A stretch of 64,000 nucleotides of DNA from an uncultured Methanobrevibacter sp. (GCA_900314635.1 OMVY01000003.1:1-64000); one strand, 5' to 3'; numbered from the stretch's first letter, positions 17,979-26,595 are shown. Program-made: numbers and translations. Notes: generated by a model from the letters alone, not told the origin.

Positions 17979-18764
17979 ATGAGTTATAAGAAAGATATAA
18001 AGATTGCTGATGCTTTCAAGGATGGAAAGGCTTTCATTGGATTCCTGACTGCAGGAGACCCTACAATTGAAAAGACTGTGGAATATGTTCTGGCCATGGA
18101 GGAGGCAGGATGCGACTTGGTTGAGATAGGCATTCCTTTCTCAGACCCTGTAGCTGAAGGTCCTGTCATTCAAGAGGCGAATATCAGGGCCCTTTCAAAC
18201 AATACAAATACTGATGATGTTTTCGAGGCGATTCGGCAGATTCGGGAAAAATCAGATGTTCCTTTAGTGTTTTTAACTTACATAAATCCTGTTTTCCATT
18301 ATGGGTATGAGAAGTTCTTTGCCAGGTGCAAGGAGCTTGATGTCTGCGGAATCATCTCACCAGACCTTCCTTATGATGAGAAGGATGAGATTCTTGAAGT
18401 GACTCGAAAGTATGGCATTGACATTATCAGCTTGATTGCTCCTACTTCAAAGGAACGCATTCAGATGATTGCAAGTGAAGCAAGCGGATTTATTTATGTT
18501 GTTTCATCATTAGGGGTCACTGGAATGAGAAGCGAGATCAGGACAGACTTAAAATCAATTTTAGATGATATCAAGGAAGTTACAGATGTTCCTGCAGCTG
18601 TAGGTTTCGGTATAAATACTCCAGAACAGGCAGAAAATATTGCAAAAGTAGCCGATGGTGTTATTGTGGGAAGTGCAATTGTAAATATTATTGCAGATCA
18701 TGGAGAAAATGCAAAAGAGCCTTTAGTAAAATATATAAAATCAATGAAAGATGCTATCTCCTAA
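17979..18764 (+). CDS. trpA: Tryptophan synthase alpha chain
   Basis: This 261-residue TIM barrel cleaves indole-3-glycerol phosphate and channels indole to TrpB. VEIGIPFSDPVAEGP contains the catalytic glutamate (Glu49 of E. coli). The position of E. coli Asp60 is glutamate here (AEGP instead of ADGP), a variant I associate with firmicute-type TrpA. VVSSLGVTGMRSE and AAVGFGINTPEQA are the phosphate-binding loops. The start is ATG 17979 behind a GTGGGG signal; the upstream TTG in frame directly abuts the trpB stop and is less likely. It is the last gene of the operon. Confidence 0.94.
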   Translation: MSYKKDIKIADAFKDGKAFIGFLTAGDPTIEKTVEYVLAMEEAGCDLVEIGIPFSDPVAEGPVIQEANIRALSNNTNTDDVFEAIRQIREKSDVPLVFLTYINPVFHYGYEKFFARCKELDVCGIISPDLPYDEKDEILEVTRKYGIDIISLIAPTSKERIQMIASEASGFIYVVSSLGVTGMRSEIRTDLKSILDDIKEVTDVPAAVGFGINTPEQAENIAKVADGVIVGSAIVNIIADHGENAKEPLVKYIKSMKDAIS

Positions 18765-18981
18765 CATCTTTCTTTAATATTTTCAATACTTATTTTGTTT
18801 TAATTTTTTATTCTTATTTTTTATGTTTGTTTTCAATTTATTTTTTATTCTTATTTTGTTTTAATTTTTTACTCTATTTTTTTTAATTTATTCTGTTTTT
18901 ATCATATTTGAAATAATCCTTATCAATTTCCATTGAATCTATTTTTTCATATTTTTCCAATTTATTTTGTTAAGTTTATTA
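18765..18981. terminator. Convergent T-rich terminator region between trpA and the MATE gene
   Basis: 217 bases with repeated T-runs on the plus strand (18780-18900), including imperfect repeats of TTATTCTTATTTTGTTTTAATTTTT-like sequence. This would stop the trp transcript; the minus-strand MATE gene ends at the other side. Confidence 0.55.
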
Positions 18982-20346
18982 TTAAGTGCCGAATTTCTCC
19001 CGGACTTTTCTGATTGTGAATCTTGCAAAGGCGAAGTTCAAGATACTTGCCAGGGTTCTTCCTAAGGCAAGTCCCGCCCATATGCCGACAAGTCCCCATC
19101 CCAGAATTATTCCCAGGGTGTATGTCGCGGTAACTGTAAAAATGACCTCTCTTATTATGGTCCACATCAGGCTTATGGTTCCCCTTCCGATTCCCTGGTA
19201 CATGAAGCTTGAAGTCATTCCAGCTCCGGTCAGAGGCAGGCATAGGCTGGCAATTCTCAGGAATCTTGTGATTTCAGGAACCAGTACTGCTGTTTCCTTT
19301 GTGTATGCAAATAATGTTGCAAGCTGGGGTGCGAATGCCACCAGTATTATTGTCACAGCTGTTCCAAAGGCTATTCCGAATTTAACTCCATATAAATGGG
19401 CTCTTGACAGGTAATCTCCGTTTTTAGCGCCGTATGCGCTTCCTGAAACCGCAGCTACCGCGCTGCCTATAGCTGTAAGAGGCATTATAGCGAATAGGTA
19501 TAATCTTTGGCCTGAAGTGAATGAGGCAATACCGTATTCTCCTCCGATTGTTGAGATGAAGACTAAATACAAGCTTACAGCAAGAGACATCATGAACATG
19601 TCCATTGATGCAGGAATTCCTACTTTCAAGATGTCTTTAGCTATTTTTGAATCGAATTTGAACTCTCTCAAACTGACATTCACATATGTGTCTTTCTTGA
19701 CAAGCAGCCAGTAGAGGATTACTGATGCAGACCCAAGTGCGCTGACGATTGTTGCAAGGGATGCTCCAGCAGAGCCAAGTCCTAGTACATAAATGAATAT
19801 GGGGTCGAGAATCGCATTAAGGACTACAGATACGATCATGGCATACATAGCCCTTTTCATGTCCCCTTCACCACGAAGGATGCCGCTTCCTCCGTTACCG
19901 AACATGAATGCAATAAGTCCTGAGAATAGAGGGGTTCCATATTTGATTCCTTCGGCAAGGTTTTGTCCGCTTGCACCATAAGCTCGAAGCAGAGGTTCCT
20001 GAACGAGTAAGAGGATTGCTGTAAGAATGATTGAGGCCACCAGGAATATTAAAAGAGCATGGGCTGCGGATTTATTGGCCCCTTCATGGTTTTTAGCTCC
20101 TACAAAACGACTTATGCTGCTTGTGGCACCGCTTCCAAGACCTACGCTCACACCATTCAATATCATGAAGATAGGTGTTACAAAACCGATTCCGGCTATT
20201 GCCGCCTGGCCAAGACCAGCTACCCAGATACCATCTATGATATTGTATGATGCTGTTAGAAGCATTGAAATCATGATTGGAATAGCAAGGGTCTTTACAG
20301 CCTTTTCCGGATTTCCTCTCATTAATTCTACATTTTTATTCGCCAT
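18982..20346 (-). CDS. MATE-family multidrug/organic cation antiporter
   Basis: This ~454-residue protein has about twelve membrane segments in two six-helix halves, the layout of MATE exporters that expel cationic compounds in exchange for Na+ or H+. The N-terminal half opens LMRGNPEKAVKTLAIPIMISM and contains GIGFVTPIF and GVGLGSGATSSISR, typical of the NorM/DinF-like archaeal and firmicute group. ATG 20346 follows GGGGATTAAT on the minus strand; the longer start at 20364 has no signal. It stands alone between convergent trpA and ung. Confidence 0.88.
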   Translation of the reverse strand: MANKNVELMRGNPEKAVKTLAIPIMISMLLTASYNIIDGIWVAGLGQAAIAGIGFVTPIFMILNGVSVGLGSGATSSISRFVGAKNHEGANKSAAHALLIFLVASIILTAILLLVQEPLLRAYGASGQNLAEGIKYGTPLFSGLIAFMFGNGGSGILRGEGDMKRAMYAMIVSVVLNAILDPIFIYVLGLGSAGASLATIVSALGSASVILYWLLVKKDTYVNVSLREFKFDSKIAKDILKVGIPASMDMFMMSLAVSLYLVFISTIGGEYGIASFTSGQRLYLFAIMPLTAIGSAVAAVSGSAYGAKNGDYLSRAHLYGVKFGIAFGTAVTIILVAFAPQLATLFAYTKETAVLVPEITRFLRIASLCLPLTGAGMTSSFMYQGIGRGTISLMWTIIREVIFTVTATYTLGIILGWGLVGIWAGLALGRTLASILNFAFARFTIRKVREKFGT

Positions 20347-20481
20347 ATTAATCCCCGTAATCATTTATTTGAATTATTTTTTAATAATCGGATTCATCCC
20401 GTTTCTCATTTTTCCTTTATGGTTAATAGTTGGATTTTTAAATATATAATGTTTCTTAGAAAACTGTTTAGCAATGAACAA

Positions 20482-20516
20482 TTTTTAAATTTTGCTATTT
20501 TTGTAATATTTTTTAA
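20482..20516 (+). repeat. 35-bp direct repeat flanking ung, copy 1
   Basis: A 35-base T/A-rich sequence containing TTTTGCTATTTTTGTAATA is repeated exactly at 21397-21431, so the two copies flank the ung gene in direct orientation. Confidence 0.8.
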
Positions 20517-20644
20517 ATTAACTGGAATAATGTTTTTGAAAGGTTTGAATAATATTTTTAAAATAGTTTTCAATAATGCTTTTAAAATTTTTAAAGTAGC
20601 TTTCAATAATACTTTTAAATAATTTACAAACAAAAGCAATTGGT

Positions 20645-21337
20645 TTAAAAAAGAGTTTGCTGGCCTTTAGATTGACTATTGATCCTCCAGTCAATTTCTT
20701 CTATATTGTTTTCCCTTAAGAATTCATTAGCCAGTTTGAAATGGTTGCATCCAAAGAATCCTCTTCTTGCAGAAAATGGACTTGGATGAGATGAGATAAG
20801 CACTAGGTGATTAGGGTTTGTAATCAATTCCTTTTTGAGTTCCGCCTGTTTTCCCCATAAAAGGAATACGATTGGTGATTTTTGTTTGTTTAATATTTTA
20901 ATTACATGGTCTGTAAATGTTTGCCATCCGCATTTGCTATGTGAGTTGGCATTTCCTTCTTCAACTGTAAGAACAGTATTTAATAAAAAGACTCCTTGTT
21001 TTGCCCATGACTCAAGGCATCCGGACTCTGGAATTGGATAGGCGTATTCGGATTCGATTTCCTTGAAAATATTTTTCAGAGATCTTGGAATTGGATGGCC
21101 TTCAGGAGTGGAGAATGCAAGTCCATGGGCCTGTCCTTCTTCATGATAAGGGTCCTGGCCTAATATGACGACTTTTACATTGTCAATTGAACATAGTTTG
21201 AAGGCATTGAATATTTCATCTTTTGGGGGATAGATTGTTTTTGTTTCGTATTCCTCATCTATAAATTCCTTGATTTTCAAGAAGTAGTCCTTTTCAAATT
21301 CTTCTTTTAAGACTTCATCCCATTCGTTTCCAATCAT
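20645..21337 (-). CDS. ung: Uracil-DNA glycosylase, family 1 (Ung)
   Basis: A 230-residue base-excision repair enzyme that removes uracil from DNA. Family 1 signatures are complete: VVILGQDPYHEEGQAHGLAFS (water-activating Asp, about residue 62), PPSLKNIF-like IPRSLKNIFKEI, LLNTVLTVEEG (uracil-binding Asn) and SSHPSPFSARRGFFG (catalytic His in the leucine/arginine loop). Length matches bacterial Ung. Most archaea use family 4 or 5 enzymes, so a family 1 gene here may be of bacterial origin. It is flanked by exact 35-bp direct repeats. No operon partner. Confidence 0.93.
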   Translation of the reverse strand: MIGNEWDEVLKEEFEKDYFLKIKEFIDEEYETKTIYPPKDEIFNAFKLCSIDNVKVVILGQDPYHEEGQAHGLAFSTPEGHPIPRSLKNIFKEIESEYAYPIPESGCLESWAKQGVFLLNTVLTVEEGNANSHSKCGWQTFTDHVIKILNKQKSPIVFLLWGKQAELKKELITNPNHLVLISSHPSPFSARRGFFGCNHFKLANEFLRENNIEEIDWRINSQSKGQQTLF

Positions 21338-21373
21338 AAGACCACTTTTTTATATTTTTTTATTTTTTTTTAT

Positions 21374-21462
21374 TTTTTTTTAATTTAATCAGTTCTTTTT
21401 TAAATTTTGCTATTTTTGTAATATTTTTTAATTTGATCAGTTCTTTTTTTAAATTTTAATCT
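21374..21462 (+). repeat. Tandem repeat with copy 2 of the ung-flanking repeat
   Basis: A unit of about 50 bases (TTAATTT-ATCAGTTCTTTTTTAAATTTT) occurs twice, beginning near 21378 and 21428. The 35-base sequence shared with 20482-20516 lies inside at 21397-21431. Confidence 0.75.
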
Positions 21463-21485
21463 TTTGGATATATTTATATAAAAAA

Positions 21486-22235
21486 TCATATTCCGAATAA
21501 TCGTTTAGCATTTTCTGTTGTGGTTTTGATAACTTCCTCTTCTTCAATATCCAATTCCTGAGCTATTTTTCCAATTATGTATTTCAAATTCAGGGATGTG
21601 TTTGCCTCCCCCCTCTTTTCTTCTGGAGGCATATATGGAGAGTCAGTTTCAAGAAGCGCGTGTTCAATGCCTATTCTATTCAATGTCCTTCCTGCTTTCT
21701 TATTATTGCGGTGTGTGATTGTTCCCCCAATTCCAATGTAGAAACCTAATCTGATAAAATTTTCAGCCATCTCTGGAGAGCCTTGATAGGAATGCATGGA
21801 GCCTACCGCAGCATGTTTCTTTAATATGTCATAAGTGTCCTGCATAGCCTTTCTGGAGTGGACTATTACTGGCAAATCATGTTTTTCAGCTAGAATCAGC
21901 ATTTTTTCAAACAATTCCATTTGCTTTTTTCTGTTTTCCTTTCCATTGTAATAATCAATGCCTATTTCGCCTACTGCAATCACATTATCATTTTCAAGCT
22001 GCTCATCCAGCAAGACTATGTCTTCCTCGCTTACATCATCGGCAAGAGTGTGAAAATAGCCTAAAGCGGCATGGACATTTTCGTATTTCCCTGCCAGTTT
22101 CAATATTTCTTCATTGCTTTGAGGGTCAGTACCATTCAATATGAGGTGCATGTCATTTTTTGCAGCTTCCTTTATTATCTCTTCTGCATTTTCCATCTCG
22201 CTGTTATAAATGTGGCAATGTGTGTCTATGATCAT
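21486..22235 (-). CDS. tatD: TatD-family metal-dependent deoxyribonuclease
   Basis: This 249-residue amidohydrolase-fold protein matches the TatD family, Mg-dependent 3'-5' exonucleases linked to DNA repair. Visible metal-binding pieces are IDTHCHIY at the N-terminus, AVGEIGIDYY with the bridging glutamate, PVIVHSRKA, GSMHSYQGS and LLETDSPYMPP. Length is standard. It starts after AAGGG on the minus strand. It lies upstream of ung on the same strand with a 148-base repeat-rich gap, so co-transcription is possible though not shown. Confidence 0.9.
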   Translation of the reverse strand: MIIDTHCHIYNSEMENAEEIIKEAAKNDMHLILNGTDPQSNEEILKLAGKYENVHAALGYFHTLADDVSEEDIVLLDEQLENDNVIAVGEIGIDYYNGKENRKKQMELFEKMLILAEKHDLPVIVHSRKAMQDTYDILKKHAAVGSMHSYQGSPEMAENFIRLGFYIGIGGTITHRNNKKAGRTLNRIGIEHALLETDSPYMPPEEKRGEANTSLNLKYIIGKIAQELDIEEEEVIKTTTENAKRLFGI

Positions 22236-22366
22236 GTAATTCCCTTGATGATTTTGTAATTTGAAAGGCTTTGGATTTTTGTGATTTGAAAGGCTTTGTA
22301 CCTATTTCTTGTTTTATTAAGCAAAATATTTAAACATTATTGGATAAAATAAGTATAGTGATTTAA

Positions 22367-22666
22367 ATGGATATTGTAAAGAATTATGATGGCAAGGAAT
22401 TGACAATTCAAATCAAAGGCAGAATTGACACTGTGACTGCACCTGATTTTGAAAATGAAATAAATGATGAAATAGGCAAGTTTGACTCATTGATTTTGGA
22501 TTTCACTGATTTGGAATACATTTCCAGTGCAGGGCTGCGTGTTTTAATTGCAACTCAGAAGAAATTGAAACCAGAAGATATTCCAATGGTCATTAAAAAT
22601 GTCAATGATGCAATAAGTGAAATATTCAGAATGTCTGGTTTTGACAAGATTTTAAAGATTGAATGA
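22367..22666 (+). CDS. STAS-domain anti-anti-sigma-like protein (RsbV-like)
   Basis: A 99-residue single STAS domain, the family of SpoIIAA/RsbV antagonists. The phosphorylation site lies in LEYISSAGLRVL (serine near residue 58), as in bacterial RsbV. In bacteria the unphosphorylated form binds the RsbW kinase and releases its target. Here it is followed seven bases later by an RsbW-like ATPase and then an RsbU-like phosphatase, so a complete partner-switching module is encoded. Archaea lack sigma-B, so the output target is unknown. Confidence 0.88.
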   Translation: MDIVKNYDGKELTIQIKGRIDTVTAPDFENEINDEIGKFDSLILDFTDLEYISSAGLRVLIATQKKLKPEDIPMVIKNVNDAISEIFRMSGFDKILKIE

Positions 22667-22672
22667 TTCCCG

Positions 22673-23071
22673 TTGTCTTGGTTATTAGATAAAATGAACT
22701 CCATTTCCTTAAAACCCGAACTAAGCGAATTATATGAATTGAATGAATTCATTTCAAGAGTTATCAGTAAAGAGGATATTCACATTAATTTAATCGTTGA
22801 AGAAATATTTGTCAATATTGTCAATTATTCAAATGCAGAATTCATTAAGGTCGATGCCTGTTTTGAAGATTCGGTATTGACTTTGGAATTCGCTGATAAT
22901 GGATTTGAATTCAATCCATTGTTGAGGGAAAAACCAAAATCTCCAGAGACCATTGAAGATGCGCAAATCGGAGGTCTTGGAATTTATTTAGCCCGGGAAA
23001 TGGCTGATGAGTTGGATTATCATTATTGCAATGGTGAAAATCATTTGAAGATTATTAAAAAAGTGGAATAA
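22673..23071 (+). CDS. RsbW/SpoIIAB-like ATPase (histidine-kinase-type anti-sigma fold)
   Basis: This protein (132 residues from TTG 22673, or 125 from ATG 22694) is a GHKL-fold ATPase like RsbW, which in bacteria phosphorylates the STAS partner. It shows the N-box (LIVEEIFVNIVNYS), the G1 box (FADNGFEFNP) and the glycine-rich lid (GGLGIYLARE). Neither start has a clear ribosome-binding signal; translational coupling to the STAS gene seven bases upstream is likely. Its last 14 codons and stop lie in a 62-bp sequence that is duplicated in tandem right behind it. Confidence 0.85.
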   Translation: MSWLLDKMNSISLKPELSELYELNEFISRVISKEDIHINLIVEEIFVNIVNYSNAEFIKVDACFEDSVLTLEFADNGFEFNPLLREKPKSPETIEDAQIGGLGIYLAREMADELDYHYCNGENHLKIIKKVE

Positions 23072-23151
23072 TGAATGATAAATTAAAAAGCAATGGTGAA
23101 AATCATTTGAAGATTATTAAAAAAGTGGAATAATGAATGATAAATTAAAAA
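23028..23151 (+). repeat. Perfect 62-bp tandem duplication at the rsbW-like/rsbU-like junction
   Basis: Bases 23028-23089 recur exactly at 23090-23151. The unit covers the last codons of the RsbW-like gene, the TAATG stop/start overlap and the first six codons of the RsbU-like gene. Confidence 0.95.
23071..23133 (+). CDS. 20-codon relay ORF made by the 62-bp duplication
   Basis: The first copy of the duplicated unit keeps the start codon of the RsbU-like gene (ATG 23071, overlapping the RsbW-like stop as TAATG). It then runs in frame into the second copy of the RsbW-like C-terminus and stops at 23131-23133, again overlapping the real RsbU-like ATG (23133) as TAATG. It therefore encodes a 20-residue hybrid peptide with TAATG couplings on both sides. 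A role for the peptide is not implied. Its effect would be on translational coupling. Confidence 0.5.
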   Translation: MNDKLKSNGENHLKIIKKVE

Positions 23152-25031
23152 AGATAATAATCCCATTTGTTCTAATGCTGGTTTTTAATCTGGGCATTTA
23201 TTATCTAAAAGGCGGGCAAAATTTCGGTGGAGGATTAAGTGTTCATGTTGGAATACTTCTTGTTTCTGGAATGATACTTGGACCATACGGCGCACTGGGA
23301 GCAACTGTTGCAAACTTTTTATGCGACATTATAAGAGGATATGGTCCGGTTACTGCGGCAGGCTCATTTTTTTTCGGATTTGCAATATCATATCTTGGTT
23401 ATAAATTATGGTATGGATCATATAGTTTTCGACCGAATGCAACAAGACTTAGATTAAGCAATACTCGAAATGTGGTTCTATTTTTATCAATAGTTCTTTT
23501 CTGCGGTCTTTTATACTCAATACTACATGGAAAGCTGTTTTATCTTACTCTTCCAGAAACAATTTCCCTAAATTCCACTATTGAAATTAGATACTTTTTA
23601 AATTTCATTAATTCATCATTCATCTTTGGAATAATCGGAATCTGGATTTCAAACAAAATAGATTTTGCTCACATTCCTCAATCCTCAAAAGACAAGCCGA
23701 ATAAAAAATTCTACCAAATTGTAGGCGCTTTACTGGTCTTGTCAATACTAGCAACATTGATTATAGACTCAAGCGTTCAATTAAACAATTACATCGTGCT
23801 TATTGAGCTGGCCGTCCTCACTTTTTTGCTATTTGTATATTTAAAAAAGCCTATAACTTCAGACATGATTGTCAACGATTCCAAATCCATTCCGGAAGAA
23901 ATAATGAACTTGTTTCAGTTGTCATTGCTGTCTGTTATTGTTTTGGGAATTATAATCTCATATGATCATAATATCATAACTGCAATCAGTAATTTGCTGC
24001 CATTGAATGTAAATGAAGTTATAATATCCATGATGCTGCTGATGGACATCCTGCTTCTCATCTTCTTCATACCTTCATTAGCTGTTTTAAGATATGTTGA
24101 AATCAAAGTCATAGAACCGATTCTCTCATTTGCAAGAATTGAAGACTTTATTCATGAAAATGAAAAAATAGAATCTGACGGATTGGTGGAGATTTATTCA
24201 AGATATATTAGTGATGAAACGGAAATTGGAACATTGGCCCGCTCATATACTGACTTGATCAACTTCAATAATAATTATATTGAAAATATTCGTGAAATCG
24301 AAGGAGAAAAGGAACGCATAAAAGCCGAACTGAATATTGCATACAGAATTCAGGCTGCAAACCTGCCGAAGGAAGGTATTTTTAACGAATATTATTCAGT
24401 TAATGGTTATTCCCAACCTGCAAGAGAGGTTGGGGGAGACTTTTTCGATTATTATGAACTTGACGACGACCATTTAGCGATTGTGATTGGCGATGCATCT
24501 GGAAAAGGAGTGCCAGCAGCTATTCTTGCAATGATCTCCCAGGTCATGATAAAGCAAATGCTTAAAAATACTCGCGACCCTTCAGAAATCTTATATCTGC
24601 TTAATAATCAATTATGTGAAAATAATTCCGAATCAATGTTTATAACATTATGGATAGGTATTTACAATAAAACAACCAAGCAGTTAACATTTTCAAATGC
24701 AGGACATAATCCTCCTCTTATTAAAGAAAATGACGAGTTCAAATATTTGAATATTGATACCGGGCTTGTTTTAGGAATCATGGAGGACTTTGACTTTGTC
24801 CGAGAAGAAATAACCTTGAGAGAGCAAATTGTCTTATTCACCGATGGAATAACCGATGCCAGCAATACTAAAAATGAAATGTATGGTGAAGACAAACTAT
24901 TAAACTTCTTCAATGAATTTAAAAGCGATAAGGGTCCAATCATGCCTTTATTAAGTGACATCCACGAATTCACTCGTGATGCTGAGCAATTCGATGATAT
25001 GACAGTGTTATACTTGAAAATCAAGGATTGA
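23133..25031 (+). CDS. Membrane-bound SpoIIE/RsbU-like PP2C phosphatase
   Basis: A 632-residue protein. The N-terminal ~330 residues contain about eight to nine membrane segments, starting with a glycine-rich pair (GGGLSVHVGILLVSGMILGP) that resembles small-molecule-binding membrane sensors. A linker with a coiled-coil (NNNYIENIREIEGEKERIK, about 380-400) leads to a SpoIIE-type phosphatase domain (about 405-632) with PAREVGGDFFDYYE, IGDASGKGVPAAI, FSNAGHNPP, LFTDGITDA and DDMTVLYL, all metal-binding aspartates present. In bacteria such RsbU proteins dephosphorylate the STAS antagonist upon a signal. The target here is presumably the STAS protein at 22367. Confidence 0.9.
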   Translation: MNDKLKKIIIPFVLMLVFNLGIYYLKGGQNFGGGLSVHVGILLVSGMILGPYGALGATVANFLCDIIRGYGPVTAAGSFFFGFAISYLGYKLWYGSYSFRPNATRLRLSNTRNVVLFLSIVLFCGLLYSILHGKLFYLTLPETISLNSTIEIRYFLNFINSSFIFGIIGIWISNKIDFAHIPQSSKDKPNKKFYQIVGALLVLSILATLIIDSSVQLNNYIVLIELAVLTFLLFVYLKKPITSDMIVNDSKSIPEEIMNLFQLSLLSVIVLGIIISYDHNIITAISNLLPLNVNEVIISMMLLMDILLLIFFIPSLAVLRYVEIKVIEPILSFARIEDFIHENEKIESDGLVEIYSRYISDETEIGTLARSYTDLINFNNNYIENIREIEGEKERIKAELNIAYRIQAANLPKEGIFNEYYSVNGYSQPAREVGGDFFDYYELDDDHLAIVIGDASGKGVPAAILAMISQVMIKQMLKNTRDPSEILYLLNNQLCENNSESMFITLWIGIYNKTTKQLTFSNAGHNPPLIKENDEFKYLNIDTGLVLGIMEDFDFVREEITLREQIVLFTDGITDASNTKNEMYGEDKLLNFFNEFKSDKGPIMPLLSDIHEFTRDAEQFDDMTVLYLKIKD

Positions 25032-25148
25032 ACGGGTTAATAAAAGCATTGAGTGTGTGGATTTTTGAATTTTTATGGTGGGGTGATTTAATGGTTCTAT
25101 TTTTTAAAAAACTATTTGGAACGTTGATATTGTCAAATTTCAAATTCT

Positions 25149-25204
25149 CATTTTATTAATTCTCTTTGATTTCTATTCTCATTTTGATTCATTCCCTTTG
25201 ATTT
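25149..25204 (-). repeat. Duplicated 3' end of the DUF4013 gene
   Basis: The final codons and stop of the minus-strand gene at 25179 are repeated imperfectly just beyond its stop (TTCTCATTTT..ATT..TCTTTGATTTC, period about 32). The outer copy is non-coding. Confidence 0.6.
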
Positions 25205-25937
25205 CACTATAAATTGCGCCAATACCTAGAAATTGGGTTACAAATATTAAGAAATTCAGTATGATAATCCAGATATAATTTAAAATAATATTTGGGATTT
25301 CCACATAGCTGAGTGATCCAAAAAGAAATATCGCCAGAATTATTAATGTGTAATCTTTTGTGTAATGGAGCCATCCTATAGTTTCTATGTTATTTTTAAT
25401 ACCTGAGAAATTAAAAGCGGACAATATTCGTCCTGTGTCTGCAAGCCTGGCTATGGCTATTTCCATGAAGAAACTTGTTATATAGAACAGGATGGTTCCC
25501 ACAACAACAAAAATTATTGCATGTACATGATTGTGTGAAATTAGCATATTCAGGGTATTGGGCAGGTCCAACAGCATCTCCTCCAGTTCAAAACTCGGAA
25601 AATTGAAAGGGGAGGATATCCAATCCAGAATACTTCCTTGAATGAATAAATAAACAATAAAAACAATGTAAGATTTCACTCCAAGAACCATAACCTCCTT
25701 GATCATTATCTTAGGCAATCTGACACCATTATTTATTCTATCGTGGGTGATTGTCATTCCATACCCTATTATCAATATGGAAACTGCAAAAATAATCAGC
25801 AGTATCCAGCCATCGCCTGTATCTCCATAGACATCTTGAAAAAAATTCAATATTCCATATAATAAGAGTATTAACAGGAAAAAAGGCTTGTTGTATGTGC
25901 AGTATGTCCATACTTTTTTCATTTTAACTAATGGCAT
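25179..25937 (-). CDS. DUF4013 membrane protein
   Basis: A ~252-residue membrane protein with about five to six hydrophobic segments. The diagnostic piece is MEIAIARLADTGRILSAFNF, the conserved 'R-ADTG-L-SAF-F' motif of the DUF4013 family common in methanogens; function unknown. It starts at ATG 25937 after GAGG. Two further DUF4013 proteins lie at 32674 and 33830. It faces the RsbU-like gene convergently. Confidence 0.75.
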   Translation of the reverse strand: MPLVKMKKVWTYCTYNKPFFLLILLLYGILNFFQDVYGDTGDGWILLIIFAVSILIIGYGMTITHDRINNGVRLPKIMIKEVMVLGVKSYIVFIVYLFIQGSILDWISSPFNFPSFELEEMLLDLPNTLNMLISHNHVHAIIFVVVGTILFYITSFFMEIAIARLADTGRILSAFNFSGIKNNIETIGWLHYTKDYTLIILAIFLFGSLSYVEIPNIILNYIWIIILNFLIFVTQFLGIGAIYSEIKGNESK

Positions 25938-26241
25938 GTTCAAATCCTCATTTATATATTTTTCAAATGAAGTAATAAATTTAACTAATTATGAATGGAT
26001 TTGCTATTTTTTGCTTTAATTTTTTGGAAATGTTTCGCTCTCTTTCACTGGTTTGTAATTCTTTGAATTCTTAAGAAAAGTTTTATTATTAATTTCATGC
26101 AATTGTGAGTAATTGGTAAATCTGGTTAAAAATAGAAAATATGAAATCTAGTTTTAATTGATAAATTAGGTAAAAAATAGAAAAGTGAGTTGATTATTGA
26201 ATCAACTCAAAAAATATGTGAAAAGCCTATAAAAATAATTA
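25938..26241. other. Intergenic gap, AT-rich
   Basis: About 300 bases between the DUF4013 gene and the 3' end of the DUF2149 gene. An imperfect repeat (TAAAAATAGAAAA-type, around 26130-26185) is present. The promoter of the DUF4013 gene must lie in its left part. I see no gene. Confidence 0.4.
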
Positions 26242-26583
26242 TCAGCTTTCAATCATTATCATCTTGCCTGTTTTCGGATCCTTGTAGACCTTACCCATCT
26301 CGGCATATCCTTCTCCGGAAGAATTTGAAACGTCAGGAGTCTCGTTCAGCTGCTGTCCCTGGTCTACTTCGGTAACCTGCTTCATGGCATTGATTGCATC
26401 CTGCCTCTGCTCGGGAGTGACATCTTCATTGAAGACGATTGCTTGCATGTTCCAGCTGATTACAAGGAAAACCAATAGCCCTACAGCTATGACAAGCATC
26501 GCATCCACCAGGTTGGCAACACCAGCCATAGGATCTTCTTCGTCACTCTCGTCAAAGCTGCTTTTTCGACTAAGCTTAACCAT
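26242..26583 (-). CDS. DUF2149 membrane protein, partner of MotA/ExbB-like channel
   Basis: A 113-residue protein with a short acidic N-terminus (DESDEEDPMAG), one membrane segment (about residues 22-45, LVDAMLVIAVGLLVFLVI) containing an aspartate at its start, and a hydrophilic outer domain. This is the DUF2149 family, which in methanogens travels with a MotA/TolQ/ExbB channel protein and resembles ExbD/MotB topologically, since an aspartate at the membrane edge is where ExbD/MotB carry their proton-binding residue. It lies 12 bases after the channel gene, surely in one operon. Confidence 0.8.
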   Translation of the reverse strand: MVKLSRKSSFDESDEEDPMAGVANLVDAMLVIAVGLLVFLVISWNMQAIVFNEDVTPEQRQDAINAMKQVTEVDQGQQLNETPDVSNSSGEGYAEMGKVYKDPKTGKMIMIES

Positions 26584-26595
26584 AAAATTACGCTC

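Noticed and set aside
20406-20639. Minus-strand lysine/isoleucine-rich open frame between MATE and ung
   Set aside because: Low-complexity sequence made of imperfect AT-rich repeats; no ribosome-binding signal and no homology-like pattern.
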